Of a DNA stretch of 35,808 nt, positions 7,545 to 16,581 are shown piece after piece; positions within the stretch are counted from its first letter, which is position 1, and every line of letters begins with the position of its first letter. The DNA lies in the NCBI RefSeq assembly GCF_030604225.1, contig NZ_JAUVWH010000011.1, positions 1-35,808 of the forward strand, in the 5' to 3' direction. The notes under the pieces were generated by a model. It was not told the DNA's origin. It made no database searches and saw nothing but the letters and a program-made list of their open reading frames with translations. Source of the stretch: Geoalkalibacter sp. (GTDB taxonomy: Bacteria > Desulfobacterota > Desulfuromonadia > Desulfuromonadales > Geoalkalibacteraceae). The translations under genes and the position numbers were made by a program.

Positions 7545-8840
7545 TCAGCCGCCGTAGCCGTAGAACCAGCGCGGCAGCAGCAGCACGGCGTCGGGCCAGA
7601 AGGTCAGCAGCAGCAAAATCGCGAGCTGAATGAGCACGAATGGCAGCACCGCGCGCGACACGTAGAGCACGCCCTTGTCGACCATGGCGCCGGAGATGTA
7701 GAGACTCACCCCGAGGGGCGGCGTGCAGTAGCCGATGCCGAGATTGATGGTCATGAGCAGGCCGAAATGCAGGGTGTCGACGCCAAACTGCTTGAGCAGG
7801 GGCAGAAAGATGGGGGTGAGGATGAGGGTGGCGGAGATGATGTCCATGAACATGCCGATGACCAGCAAGAGCACGTTCACCGCCAACAGAAACACCCATT
7901 GGGACTGGATGTTGGACACCACGGCGTCGGCGATCTTGGTGGGAATCTGCTCGAAGGTCAGATATTCGCCGAACACCGAGGCCCCGGCGACGATCACCAG
8001 CAGGGTGGCCGAGGTCACCGCCGAGGACACCACCACCTTCTTCACGTCGCTAAATTTCATGTCGCGGTGGATCACCAACTCGACGAAGAAAGCATAGAAG
8101 CAGGCCACCACCGCCGCCTCGTTGGCGGTGAAAAAGCCCGAGTAGATCCCGCCGAAGATCAGCACCGGAAGCAGCAGGGCCCAGATGCTTTCGCGCAGCA
8201 CCGCCGCGACCTCGCGCAGGGTGGGCTTGGGCTGCGTCGGCACGCCCTGGCGGCGGCAGACCAGCCAGGCGTAGAGGGACATGGCGCCCATGATCATGAA
8301 CCCCGGAAGAAAGCCGGTGAGAAACAGGGCTTCGAGGGAGTCATTGGTGACCATGGCGTAGAGGATCATGGCGATGGACGGCGGAATGATCACGCCGAGA
8401 ATCGGCGCGGTGGTCATGACGCCGACGCTGAAGCGCTCCTGGTAGCCGTGCTGCACCAGGGCCGGAATCATGAAGCCGCCGATGGCCACCACCGTGGCCA
8501 CGGTGGAGCCGGAAATGGCGCCGAAGAAGCCGCAGGCGAGAATCCCCGCCATGGCCAGGCCGCCGGGCAGAAAGCCGACCAGCACGTTGGCGGTCTTGAC
8601 CAGTTTCTGCACGATGGTGCCGGTGGTCATGATGTTGCCGCACAGCACGAAGAACAGCACCACGATGAGGGCGAACTTGTCCATGCTGCGGTAGAGCACT
8701 TCCACCGCCACCAAGGGGTCGATGCCGGCGATGACGCTCAGGCCGAACAGCCCGGTGAAAAACAGCGCCATGAACACCGGCACGGTGGCGGCGAGACAGC
8801 CGAGAAGCAGGGCGAGGATGATGAAGTGACTGGCTTCCAT
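7545..8840 (-). CDS. dctM: TRAP transporter large permease (DctM)
   Basis: 431 aa polytopic; GFFGAISGSTVATVVAIGGFMIPAL...TAPILGVIIPPSIAMILYAMVTN typical DctM. Confidence 0.93.
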   Translation of the reverse strand: MEASHFIILALLLGCLAATVPVFMALFFTGLFGLSVIAGIDPLVAVEVLYRSMDKFALIVVLFFVLCGNIMTTGTIVQKLVKTANVLVGFLPGGLAMAGILACGFFGAISGSTVATVVAIGGFMIPALVQHGYQERFSVGVMTTAPILGVIIPPSIAMILYAMVTNDSLEALFLTGFLPGFMIMGAMSLYAWLVCRRQGVPTQPKPTLREVAAVLRESIWALLLPVLIFGGIYSGFFTANEAAVVACFYAFFVELVIHRDMKFSDVKKVVVSSAVTSATLLVIVAGASVFGEYLTFEQIPTKIADAVVSNIQSQWVFLLAVNVLLLVIGMFMDIISATLILTPIFLPLLKQFGVDTLHFGLLMTINLGIGYCTPPLGVSLYISGAMVDKGVLYVSRAVLPFVLIQLAILLLLTFWPDAVLLLPRWFYGYGG

Positions 8841-8846
8841 GGCGGC

Positions 8847-9344
8847 CTAATCCCCCGAGGGGCCTCCCTGCCAGTCTTCCACCATGACGATGAGGGTGCG
8901 GATGAACATGAGCACGCCGATCACCGGCAGCACCGCGTAGAATTTCCATTCGGGAATGCGCAGGGTGGAGGTCAGGGCGAATTCGTCGGCATGGACCATG
9001 GCGGTCATGCGCCAGCCGAGCCACACCATGAGCCCGGCGAAGAACAGCGCCGCCAGGTGGCTGAGCAGGGTCACGCCGCGCTTGAACAGGGGAAAGAGCT
9101 GCGGCAGGGCGTCGATGCGGATCAGGGAGCGGCTGCGCACCGCGGCGCTGGCGCCGACGTAGGTGGTGAAGAAGATCACCTTGCGCACCACTTCGTCGGA
9201 CCAGAACAGGTTGACGTGGGTGAACTTGCGCAGAAACACGTTGGCCAGGGCGGCGACCAGGGCCAGCATCACGGCGATGAACAGGCTCCACTCCTCGACG
9301 AAGGCGAGGGTCTTATCGATGACTCGGGCGGTTTTTTTCCACAT
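8847..9344 (-). CDS. dctQ: TRAP transporter small permease (DctQ)
   Basis: 165 aa, four TM helices; NLFWSDEVVRKVIFFTTYVGASAAVRSRSLIRID typical DctQ; adjacent to dctM. Confidence 0.9.
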   Translation of the reverse strand: MWKKTARVIDKTLAFVEEWSLFIAVMLALVAALANVFLRKFTHVNLFWSDEVVRKVIFFTTYVGASAAVRSRSLIRIDALPQLFPLFKRGVTLLSHLAALFFAGLMVWLGWRMTAMVHADEFALTSTLRIPEWKFYAVLPVIGVLMFIRTLIVMVEDWQGGPSGD

Positions 9345-9353
9345 GGTCTTCGC

Positions 9354-9390
9354 AAAAAGAGGCCGGCGCCCGGGGGCGGCCGGCCTTTTT
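9354..9390 (-). terminator. hairpin/terminator or attenuator between dctP and dctQ
   Basis: AAAAAGAGGCCGGCGCCCGGGGGCGGCCGGCCTTTTT: GC-rich stem flanked by A and T runs (bidirectional form). Confidence 0.7.
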
Positions 9391-9417
9391 CAAATAAGGG
9401 GGAAAGATCGAAAGGGC

Positions 9418-10455
9418 TTAGTCGCCCAGGGTGGTGCGAACTTTTTCCAGATAGTCGGCGCCGATGCGCTCGCCCCACTTGGCCAGCACCGGCTCGGCCT
9501 GCTTGATCAGCTGGGCGCGGTCCTCGTCGGCCAGGGGATAGAACTCGACGCCGTTGGCCTTGGCGGCGTCAATCTGCTCATCCTGCTGACGGCGGGTATT
9601 AACGCGCGAGGCGGCGCTTTCCTCCGCGATGGTTTCAAGGAGCACCTGCTGCAGCTCGGGCGGCAGGCCGTCGAACCAGCGCTTGTTCATCAGGTGCACG
9701 AAGAGACCCTGGGCGTAGTTGACCTGGGTGAAGTGCTTGGCGATGTCGAACTTCTTGGTCAGGTTGCAGACGATGGGGGTGTGGTCGAGGCCGCTGATCA
9801 CGCCGGTTTGCAGGGCTTGGGGCACGTCGGGCCAGGGCATGACGGTGAACTTCAAGCCCCAGGCGCGATAGATATCGGTATTGACCGGCGCCTCGGCGAT
9901 ACGGAAATTGACCCGCCCGGCATCGGCCAGGGTTTTGACCGGCGTGGTGGTGGCCCAGCCGTAGGGGCCGTAGCCGGTGATGTCGGTGACCATCACGCCT
10001 TGGCGCAGGGCGCTGTCGCGGAAGGGCTCCCAGAGCTCGGGAGTGGCGCGGAACTTGTCGAGCTTGTCGAAGGTATCGACCACATAGGGCAGATTGACCA
10101 CGCCCAGCTGATCGGCAAGATTGGCGGCGGCCACCGAGGAGCAGAGCATGCCCTGCACCGCGCCGAGGCGCAGTTTCTGCAGCACGTCGCGCTCGCCGCC
10201 AAGCTGCGCCAGGGGGCGGAAATCGACGTAGAGCCGGCCGTTGGAGCGCTCCCACACCTTGTCGCGGATGCGGTAGCCGACGCCGATGCCGTCGATGCCG
10301 GGATGGGACACGTTGGAGAGAATGTAGGTGTACTTGGCCCCCGAGGGATCAAAGGCCGGCCGCCAGGCCGCCAGGGGATCGTCCTGCGCTTGACCCATGG
10401 CCGGCACCTGGGCCAGCATCATCACCGCCAAAACCGCTGCTGAAAACTTTTTCAC
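9418..10455 (-). CDS. dctP: TRAP transporter substrate-binding protein DctP (copy proximal to permeases)
   Basis: GTG start after AAAGGAG; signal peptide; DctP-type fold sequence, strongly similar to the neighbouring ORF. Confidence 0.9.
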   Translation of the reverse strand: MKKFSAAVLAVMMLAQVPAMGQAQDDPLAAWRPAFDPSGAKYTYILSNVSHPGIDGIGVGYRIRDKVWERSNGRLYVDFRPLAQLGGERDVLQKLRLGAVQGMLCSSVAAANLADQLGVVNLPYVVDTFDKLDKFRATPELWEPFRDSALRQGVMVTDITGYGPYGWATTTPVKTLADAGRVNFRIAEAPVNTDIYRAWGLKFTVMPWPDVPQALQTGVISGLDHTPIVCNLTKKFDIAKHFTQVNYAQGLFVHLMNKRWFDGLPPELQQVLLETIAEESAASRVNTRRQQDEQIDAAKANGVEFYPLADEDRAQLIKQAEPVLAKWGERIGADYLEKVRTTLGD

Positions 10456-10526
10456 CGTCGAACTCCTTTCCAAGGTCGCCTGATTGCTGACGGAAGTGCG
10501 CCTCAGAATAAAACAAACCGCGTTTT

Positions 10527-10548
10527 AAAAAAAGCGCAATTTTTTGCG
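10527..10548 (-). terminator. short terminator between tandem dctP genes
   Basis: Minus strand CGCAA-AAAA-TTGCG-CTTTTTTT. Confidence 0.6.
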
Positions 10549-10556
10549 TCGCGCCC

Positions 10557-11600
10557 TCAATCCCCCAACTGGGCACGGACTTTCTCGAAATAATCGCTGC
10601 CGATGCGCTCGGACCATTTCTCATAGACCGGCGCGGCCAACTCCTTGAGGCGCTCGCGGTCGGCGGCGGGGAAGTCCACGAAGGTCACCCCGGCTTCGCG
10701 GGCGCGGGCGGTTTCCTCCTCGATCTGGATGCGGCCCAGGCGCCGGGCCTCGGCGCTTTCCTCCTGAATGGTCTCCACCAGGATCTTTTGCAGATCCTCG
10801 GGCAGCTGCTCCAGCCAGCGGCGGTTGATCATGTGGATGTAGAGGCCCTGGGCGTAGCTGAGGGGGGTGAAATAGCGCGCCACGTCGAACTTGCGGGTGA
10901 TGCTGCACACGATCAGCGTGTGATCGAGGCCGTCGATGACGCCGGTTTGCAGGGCCTGATGCACGTCGGGCCAGGGCATGACGGTGAACTTAAAACCCCA
11001 GGCGCGGTAGAGGTCGGTGTTGACCGGCGCTTCGGCGATGCGAAAGTTGACCTTGCCGGCATCGGGGAGGCTCGCCACCGGGGTGGTGGTGGCCCAGCCG
11101 TAGGGGCCGTAGCTGGTGAAATCCACCACGGTCACGCCCTGGGCGTGGGCGGCGCCGGCGAATTCGTCGAAGAGTGCGGGAGTGTTGCGGAATTTTTCGA
11201 GCTTTTCAAAGGTGTCGATGACAAAGGGCAGATTGACGATGCCCAGGCGCGGCGAGAGGTTGGCCGCCGCCACCGAGGAACACATCATGCCGTGCACCGC
11301 GCCGAGGCGCAGCTTCTGCAGCACGTCGCGCTCGCCGCCAAGCTGCGCCAGGGGGCGGAAATCGACATACAGCCGCCCTTCGGAACGCTCCCACACCTTG
11401 TCGCGAATGCGGTAGCCGACGCCGATGCCGGCGATGGCCGGGTGATCGATGTTGGACAGGAGGTAAGTGTACTGGGCACCGCTGGGATCGAAGGCGGGAC
11501 GCCAGGCGGCCAGGGGATCGTCCTGGGCCGAGGCGCAGGGAACAAGCATCACGAGGGCGACGAGCAGGGACAGACCGATGAGTGCCGCGTTTTTCAGCAT
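10557..11600 (-). CDS. dctP: TRAP transporter substrate-binding protein DctP (first copy)
   Basis: ATG at 11600 after AAAGGAG; mature region strongly similar to 9418-10455. Confidence 0.9.
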   Translation of the reverse strand: MLKNAALIGLSLLVALVMLVPCASAQDDPLAAWRPAFDPSGAQYTYLLSNIDHPAIAGIGVGYRIRDKVWERSEGRLYVDFRPLAQLGGERDVLQKLRLGAVHGMMCSSVAAANLSPRLGIVNLPFVIDTFEKLEKFRNTPALFDEFAGAAHAQGVTVVDFTSYGPYGWATTTPVASLPDAGKVNFRIAEAPVNTDLYRAWGFKFTVMPWPDVHQALQTGVIDGLDHTLIVCSITRKFDVARYFTPLSYAQGLYIHMINRRWLEQLPEDLQKILVETIQEESAEARRLGRIQIEEETARAREAGVTFVDFPAADRERLKELAAPVYEKWSERIGSDYFEKVRAQLGD

Positions 11601-11786
11601 GATCAACTCCTTTGCCGACAGGCGGACGAGGGGAGAAAAAAGCCGGAATCACCGCAATTTCAAGGGGAAAACATAATGCCGAACGCGGGCGGGGTCAAGG
11701 CAATTCTGACGGCAATCCCAGGGGGGCCGGGCCTTGCCGATGGACGAGGGGGAGCTATAGTGTGGACTGTAACGAGGGAGGTGTCC

Positions 11787-11975
11787 ATGACGGTCAATCG
11801 CTGGTTGCGCCTGATCGCCGGGGTTTTTATCCTGCTCAGCGTGCTGCTTGCGGCAAGCCACTCGCTTTATTGGCTGTGGCTTACCGCCTTCGTCGGCCTC
11901 AACCTGGCGCAGAGCGCCATAACCGACTGGTGTCCGATGATGACCCTGCTGCGGCGTCTCGGCGTGCCCGACTGA
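11787..11975 (+). CDS. DUF2892 family inner membrane protein
   Basis: MTVNRWLRLIAGVFILLSVLLAASHSLYWLWLTAFVGLNLAQSAITDWCPMMTLLRRLGV; typical DUF2892/YgaP-type membrane segment. Confidence 0.85.
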   Translation: MTVNRWLRLIAGVFILLSVLLAASHSLYWLWLTAFVGLNLAQSAITDWCPMMTLLRRLGVPD

Positions 11976-13658
11976 TCAGGAACGTCGGAACTGCTCGGCC
12001 AGGCCCCGCAGGTCGTCGGTGAGGCGCTCCATCTCGCCGATGCCGCGGATGATGTCCTCGGCCTTGTCGGCGTTGCTGCGCAGACGCTTTTCGGAACGGG
12101 CGAAATGGCTCGACACACGCTGCGAGGCTTCCATCTGAAAACGCGTCGCCTCGGCGACGGCGCGCATCTGCGTCTCGCGCTCGTTGAGACTGCGGTCGAA
12201 TTCGTGGTTGGCGTGCACCTGCTCCTCCATGCCCCGCACCATCTGGTCCGAGCCGCCGCGCATTTCCGCCACGCCCTGCTGAATGCGGGTGAGGTCGTGC
12301 TGCTGCTCCTGCATGGCGCGGGTGATGGACTTGACCGCGCTGAGGCTGCCGCCGGCCTGTTCAAGCAGGGATTGGGCGCGGGCATTCTGCTCGCCGGTGA
12401 GGCGCGCGATCTGCTCGGAGGCGTCGGCGGCCTCCACGGCGCTTTCGACGATCTTGCGCAGGGCGTCGCCGGTGGAGAGAGAGAGCTTCTTGCCCGTGGC
12501 GATGCGCTTGGCCGTGGCCTCGACGGCGCCGGTCACTTCCCGGGTGTCGCCGGAGATTTTCTTGACGATGAGATGGATGTCCTGGGCGCTGGCCGTGGTG
12601 CGGTCGGCGAGATCGCGAATCTCCTCGGCCACCACGGAAAAACCCTTGCCCTCCTCGCCGGCCTTGGCGGCGATGATGGCGGCGTTGAAGGCGAGCAGTT
12701 CCGTGTCGCTGACCAGTTCCTTGATGACCTCGATGATCTTGGCCACCTCGCCGGTCTGCGCCGACAACCGCTTCATCGCCTCGGTGGCGCGGCGGCTTTC
12801 CTCCTCGATGCGCTCCATCTCCTCGATGGAACTCTTGACCACCTCCAGCCCGCTGGCGGCGTCGCGCTTGACCCGCTCCGAGGCCTCGGCGCTGGAGGAG
12901 GCACCCCAGCGGATCTTCTCCAGGGAATCGCCAATGGTGTCGAGATCGCGGGTGGTGCCTTCCACCGCCCGGATGACTTCATCGGCCTGGCGGCGCACCT
13001 TGTCCACACTGGCGGTCATCTGCTCGGCGATGCGCGAGGTCTCCTGGAACTTGGCGCGGGTACGACTCATGGCGCCGGCCATTTCTTCGAGGGAGGCCGA
13101 AAGTTCGCGGGAAATGGAGGCCTCTTCCTGGGAGCGATGGGTGAGGCTGTCGAGCTGCTCCATCACTTCGCGCTGCTTTTCCTCCATGGCGGCCACATCC
13201 TTGCTCGTGCTGAGCGCCGCGGCCAGCCCTTCGCGGGCGCGATCGGCGAGGTAGCGCCCCGACTCGGCGAAGGAGCGCAAGCGCGGCAGCAGCTCATGGA
13301 TGGTGTCGTAGGTGCCGCCCACCAGTTCCCGCACCCGCCCGACGGCCAATTCCATGGCGCGCATCAAGCCCTCGACGCTCTCCTCGGAAACCTCCATCTT
13401 GCCCGAGAGCCCTTGGAGAAGCTGCAATTGCAGGCGCAGCTGCTTTTTGAGGGTCGCGCGCACGTAAAAAAAACTCAGGGCGCCGACGACGTAGCCCATG
13501 GCCAGGCAGATCAGCCAGAAGGCCGCGGAAAACACCTCCGGGCCAAGCACCGGCCGCGCCAGGAAGGGAAAGATGACGCCGGCGCCGAGGCCGGTGAGGT
13601 GGGTGAAGAGAAAAACCTTGCGGATGTAGCTCAGATCCTGCGCGGACGAAGTGGTCAT
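11976..13658 (-). CDS. methyl-accepting chemotaxis protein
   Basis: Two N-terminal TM segments; signalling tip IIEVIKELVSDTELLAFNAAIIAAKAGEEGKGFSVVAEEIRDLADRT. Confidence 0.93.
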   Translation of the reverse strand: MTTSSAQDLSYIRKVFLFTHLTGLGAGVIFPFLARPVLGPEVFSAAFWLICLAMGYVVGALSFFYVRATLKKQLRLQLQLLQGLSGKMEVSEESVEGLMRAMELAVGRVRELVGGTYDTIHELLPRLRSFAESGRYLADRAREGLAAALSTSKDVAAMEEKQREVMEQLDSLTHRSQEEASISRELSASLEEMAGAMSRTRAKFQETSRIAEQMTASVDKVRRQADEVIRAVEGTTRDLDTIGDSLEKIRWGASSSAEASERVKRDAASGLEVVKSSIEEMERIEEESRRATEAMKRLSAQTGEVAKIIEVIKELVSDTELLAFNAAIIAAKAGEEGKGFSVVAEEIRDLADRTTASAQDIHLIVKKISGDTREVTGAVEATAKRIATGKKLSLSTGDALRKIVESAVEAADASEQIARLTGEQNARAQSLLEQAGGSLSAVKSITRAMQEQQHDLTRIQQGVAEMRGGSDQMVRGMEEQVHANHEFDRSLNERETQMRAVAEATRFQMEASQRVSSHFARSEKRLRSNADKAEDIIRGIGEMERLTDDLRGLAEQFRRS

Positions 13659-13798
13659 GGTCGGCAAACCCAGGCGAAAAGGTTGTTAGTCCTGATTAAT
13701 TATCAGATTTTTTCTAGCATATTCAGTCGGGCAGCGCAAGAAGCAAGTGTGTTTTCGCTGCTTTTCGCCGTCCGAAAGGACGTGCTAGGATAAACCTC

Positions 13799-14587
13799 AT
13801 GAACGGCGAGGCCCTTTTCTTCGATACCCATGCCCATCTCGATTGCCCGCCCCTGGTGCAGCGCCTCGCCGGGGAGCTGGCCGCCGCGCGGGCGGCGGGA
13901 GTGGGCCGCTTCCTGGTGCCCGGCGTCGCCCCGCAGGGCTGGCAACGGCTGCTGGAAACCGTGGACAGCGTGCCCGACGCCTGGGCCGCGCCCGGCATCC
14001 ACCCCCTGGCGGCGCAGGACTGGAATTCATCCACCGTCGCCGCCCTCGCCGCCCTCCTCGATCATCCCAGGGTTGTGGCGGTGGGCGAAATCGGCCTCGA
14101 CGCCCTTCTCGACGGACCATCCCCGGCCATCCAGGAGGTCGCCCTGCGAGGCCAGTTGCGCCTGGCGCGCGAGGCCGGCCTGCCGGTGCTGATTCACTGC
14201 CGTCGGGCCCAGGGGCGACTGCTGGACATCCTCCGCGAGGAACGGGCCGGAGAGCGGGGCGGGATTCTGCATGCCTTTTCCGGCAGCATCGAGACGGCGC
14301 GTCAAGCCATGGACCTGGGCTTCGCCATCGGCTTCGGCGGCACCCTCACCTACCCCAACGCGCGCCGCGCCCCCGAAGTGCTCAAGGCCCTGCCCGCCGC
14401 ATGGGTCGTTCTGGAAACCGACGCCCCGGACATCGCGCCCCACCCCCATCGCGGCGAGGACAACCGCCCCGCCTGGCTCGCCCTGATCGCCGCCGAAGTC
14501 GCCCGCATCCGCAACTGGAGCCTGGAAGAAACCGCCCGCATCACCACGGAAAATGCCTGCCGGGTGCTGAAAATTACGCCGCCATGA
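13799..14587 (+). CDS. tatD: TatD family DNase/hydrolase
   Basis: FFDTHAHLDCPPL...GEIGLD...PVLIHCRRAQGRLLDIL...HAFSGSIETARQAMDLGFAIGFGGTLTYP...LETDAPDIAP. Confidence 0.93.
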   Translation: MNGEALFFDTHAHLDCPPLVQRLAGELAAARAAGVGRFLVPGVAPQGWQRLLETVDSVPDAWAAPGIHPLAAQDWNSSTVAALAALLDHPRVVAVGEIGLDALLDGPSPAIQEVALRGQLRLAREAGLPVLIHCRRAQGRLLDILREERAGERGGILHAFSGSIETARQAMDLGFAIGFGGTLTYPNARRAPEVLKALPAAWVVLETDAPDIAPHPHRGEDNRPAWLALIAAEVARIRNWSLEETARITTENACRVLKITPP

Positions 14588-14672
14588 CTCCCTCTCCCTT
14601 CATGGGAGAGGGCTGGGGAGAGGGTGCCGCGCAAACGCCCCCCCCCTCTAAACCCTCCCACAAGGGGAGGGG
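14588..14672. repeat. dispersed C/G-tract palindromic repeat (CCCTCTCCC...GGGAGAGGG type)
   Basis: CTCCCTCTCCCTTCATGGGAGAGGGCTGGGGAGAGGG plus CCCTCCCACAAGGGGAGGGG, starting right after the tatD stop. Confidence 0.6.
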
Positions 14673-14712
14673 AAGACATCCTATGACAAATAACCAAGGA
14701 CAGCACCTAACC

Positions 14713-15498
14713 ATGGACAACAAACTCGATCAACATCGCTTCTCCCGCATGGAACTGCTCGTCGGCAAGGATGGCCTGTCGCGCCTCGCCGCCGCCTCGG
14801 TGGCCGTGTTCGGCATCGGCGGGGTGGGCGGCTACGCCGCCGAGGCCCTGGCGCGCGCCGGAATCGGGCGCCTGACCCTCGTTGATTTCGACGAGATCTG
14901 CCTGACCAACGTCAACCGCCAGATTCACGCCCTCGACGGCACCATCGGCCGGCCCAAGGTTCAGGTCATGGCCGAGCGCTGCCGCGCCATCAATCCGCGC
15001 GTTTCCGTCGAGCCCCTGCAGGCCTTCTACGACGCCGCCGGCAGCGAGGATCTGCTGGGACGCGGCTACGACCAGGTGCTTGACTGCATTGACCACATCA
15101 CCGCCAAGCTGCACCTCATCCAGAGCTGTCATGAGCGCGCCCTGCCCATCATCGCCTCCATGGGCGCGGCCAACAAGCTCGATCCCACCCAGATCAAGGT
15201 CGGCGACCTGTTCCACACGCAAAAATGCCGCCTGGCGCGCATCCTGCGCAAGAACCTGCGCAAGCGCGGCATCAGCAGCGGCGTCAAGGTGGTCTATTCC
15301 ACGGAAGAATACCGCCCCCTGTCCCAGGATACGGTGGTCTGCGCCGAGAACTGCATCTGCCCCAACCGCCAGGACCAGCGCTGGAGCTGCACCGATCGGC
15401 GCGTGATCCTCGGCAGCTCGTCCTACATCCCACCGATCTTCGGCCTGACCATGGCCGGCGAGGTGATCCGCGCGCTGCTGGGCGAAGGGGTTCCGTAG
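14713..15498 (+). CDS. tcdA: tRNA threonylcarbamoyladenosine dehydratase (ThiF/MoeB/HesA family)
   Basis: HRFSRMELLVGKDGLSRLAAASVAVFGIGGVGGYAAEALARAGIGRLTLVDFDEICLTNVNRQIHAL; TcdA-like. Confidence 0.93.
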   Translation: MDNKLDQHRFSRMELLVGKDGLSRLAAASVAVFGIGGVGGYAAEALARAGIGRLTLVDFDEICLTNVNRQIHALDGTIGRPKVQVMAERCRAINPRVSVEPLQAFYDAAGSEDLLGRGYDQVLDCIDHITAKLHLIQSCHERALPIIASMGAANKLDPTQIKVGDLFHTQKCRLARILRKNLRKRGISSGVKVVYSTEEYRPLSQDTVVCAENCICPNRQDQRWSCTDRRVILGSSSYIPPIFGLTMAGEVIRALLGEGVP

Positions 15499-15578
15499 GG
15501 GCGGACCGCGTCCGCCCTGGGCGCACGTCGGTGCGCCCCTACGACAGAAATGCCGGGCGCGGCATGCCGCACCCCTAC
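15495..15578. repeat. GTAGGGGCG modular palindromic repeat, copy A
   Basis: GTAGGGGCGGACCGCGTCCGCCCTGGGCGCACGTCGGTGCGCCCCTAC plus half unit GCCGGGCGCGGCATGCCGCACCCCTAC. Confidence 0.85.
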
Positions 15579-15793
15579 TTGAGCTCGAAGGAGACCTTGA
15601 GGACCACTTGGTATTCGGTGACCTTGCCGTCGGGCCCCACATGGCCGCGCACCTCCTGCACCTCGAACCAGGAAATGCGCTCCAGGGACTTGCTCGCGCG
15701 GCTGACCGCAGCCTGAATGGCATCCTCGATGCTGTTGGGGGAAATGCCGATCACTTCGATTTTCTTGTAGATGCGTCCTTCTCCGTAGGTCAT
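15575..15793 (-). CDS. dodecin family protein
   Basis: YKKIEVIGISPNSIEDAIQAAVSRASKSLERISWFEVQEVRGHVGPDGKVTEYQVVLKVSFEL. Confidence 0.95.
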   Translation of the reverse strand: MTYGEGRIYKKIEVIGISPNSIEDAIQAAVSRASKSLERISWFEVQEVRGHVGPDGKVTEYQVVLKVSFELK

Positions 15794-15891
15794 GGCGCGG
15801 CCTCCCGAAAATCAAGGGTTGGTGTATGTCGATAGATTATCAAGCCCCGGAGCGCTGTAAAGCATGGCGCCGGAGAATCGTCCCGTCGCGA

Positions 15892-15920
15892 TTGACAGTG
15901 CGACCGCTATCGTTTACCTT
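15892..15920 (+). promoter_or_regulatory. possible sigma-70 promoter for the ferritin-like gene
   Basis: TTGACA-17 nt-TACCTT; good -35, weak -10. Confidence 0.4.
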
Positions 15921-15986
15921 TTTCACCTGTATACGGTGCCGACCCTTGGGGCACCGCCAAATTTCCCTTGGAGGAGGGCACCAAAA

Positions 15987-16484
15987 ATGCCGCAGGAATT
16001 CAATTTGCAGGAAGCCGTCAAAATTGCCGTGCAGACCGAAAAAGACGTCATGGATTTCTACAACCGCGCCGCCTCGATCACCAAGCACGAGCGGGGCCGC
16101 AAGGTTTTCCAGCAGCTCGCCCAGGAAGAGCGAGAGCACTGCAGCCACTTTTTCAAGATCTACACCGGCGGCGACCTCGGCACCTTCGAACAGTTCATCC
16201 AGACCCCGCCGCGCAAGGAATCGGCCATGCTCCACACCCTGGAGAAGGCCCTCGACGAGAACGTGCACGAGCGGCGCGCCATGGAAATCGCCCTCAAGGA
16301 AGAGGAAGACCTCGCCCAGAATCTCGAGCAGACCGCCGCGAACATCGTCGACCCCGCGGTGCGCGCGGTGTTCGAGCGCATGGCCAAGGAAACCCGCGAC
16401 CACTTCGCCGTGATCGAATCCGAATATGCCCACCTCATGGGCATGGTTCACGAAACCGACATCGACACCTTCGTGCGCGAGTAG
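15987..16484 (+). CDS. ferritin-like / rubrerythrin-type diiron protein
   Basis: AVQTEKDVMDFYNRAASIT...RKVFQQLAQEEREHCSHFFKIY...EKALDENVHERRAMEIALKEEEDLAQNL...MAKETRDHFAVIESEYAHL. Confidence 0.88.
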   Translation: MPQEFNLQEAVKIAVQTEKDVMDFYNRAASITKHERGRKVFQQLAQEEREHCSHFFKIYTGGDLGTFEQFIQTPPRKESAMLHTLEKALDENVHERRAMEIALKEEEDLAQNLEQTAANIVDPAVRAVFERMAKETRDHFAVIESEYAHLMGMVHETDIDTFVRE

Positions 16485-16516
16485 TTTCGCAACAGCCTCC
16501 AGCCAAGCTCGACCAA

Positions 16517-16548
16517 GGACCGGCGCTCATCCGCCGGTCTTTGCTTTT
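16517..16548 (+). terminator. rho-independent terminator after the ferritin-like gene
   Basis: GACCGGCGCTCATCCGCCGGTCTTTGCTTTT. Confidence 0.75.
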
Positions 16549-16581
16549 ATTCCATGCATTCCGATCATCGAGGGAGGGGAG

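Noticed and set aside
7134-9506. Long plus-strand ORF of 790 aa antisense to dctQ/dctM/usp
   Set aside because: His/Gln/Asp-rich low-complexity translation typical of antisense shadow frames in GC-rich DNA; the opposite strand encodes clear TRAP and Usp proteins.
12105-13793. Plus-strand ORF of 562 aa antisense to the MCP
   Set aside because: Shadow ORF of a highly conserved MCP gene.
13843-15498. 551-aa ORF read as one protein spanning tatD antiframe and tcdA
   Set aside because: Only the C-terminal part (from 14713) is a real protein (TcdA); the N-terminal part is an out-of-frame read of tatD and the intergenic repeat.
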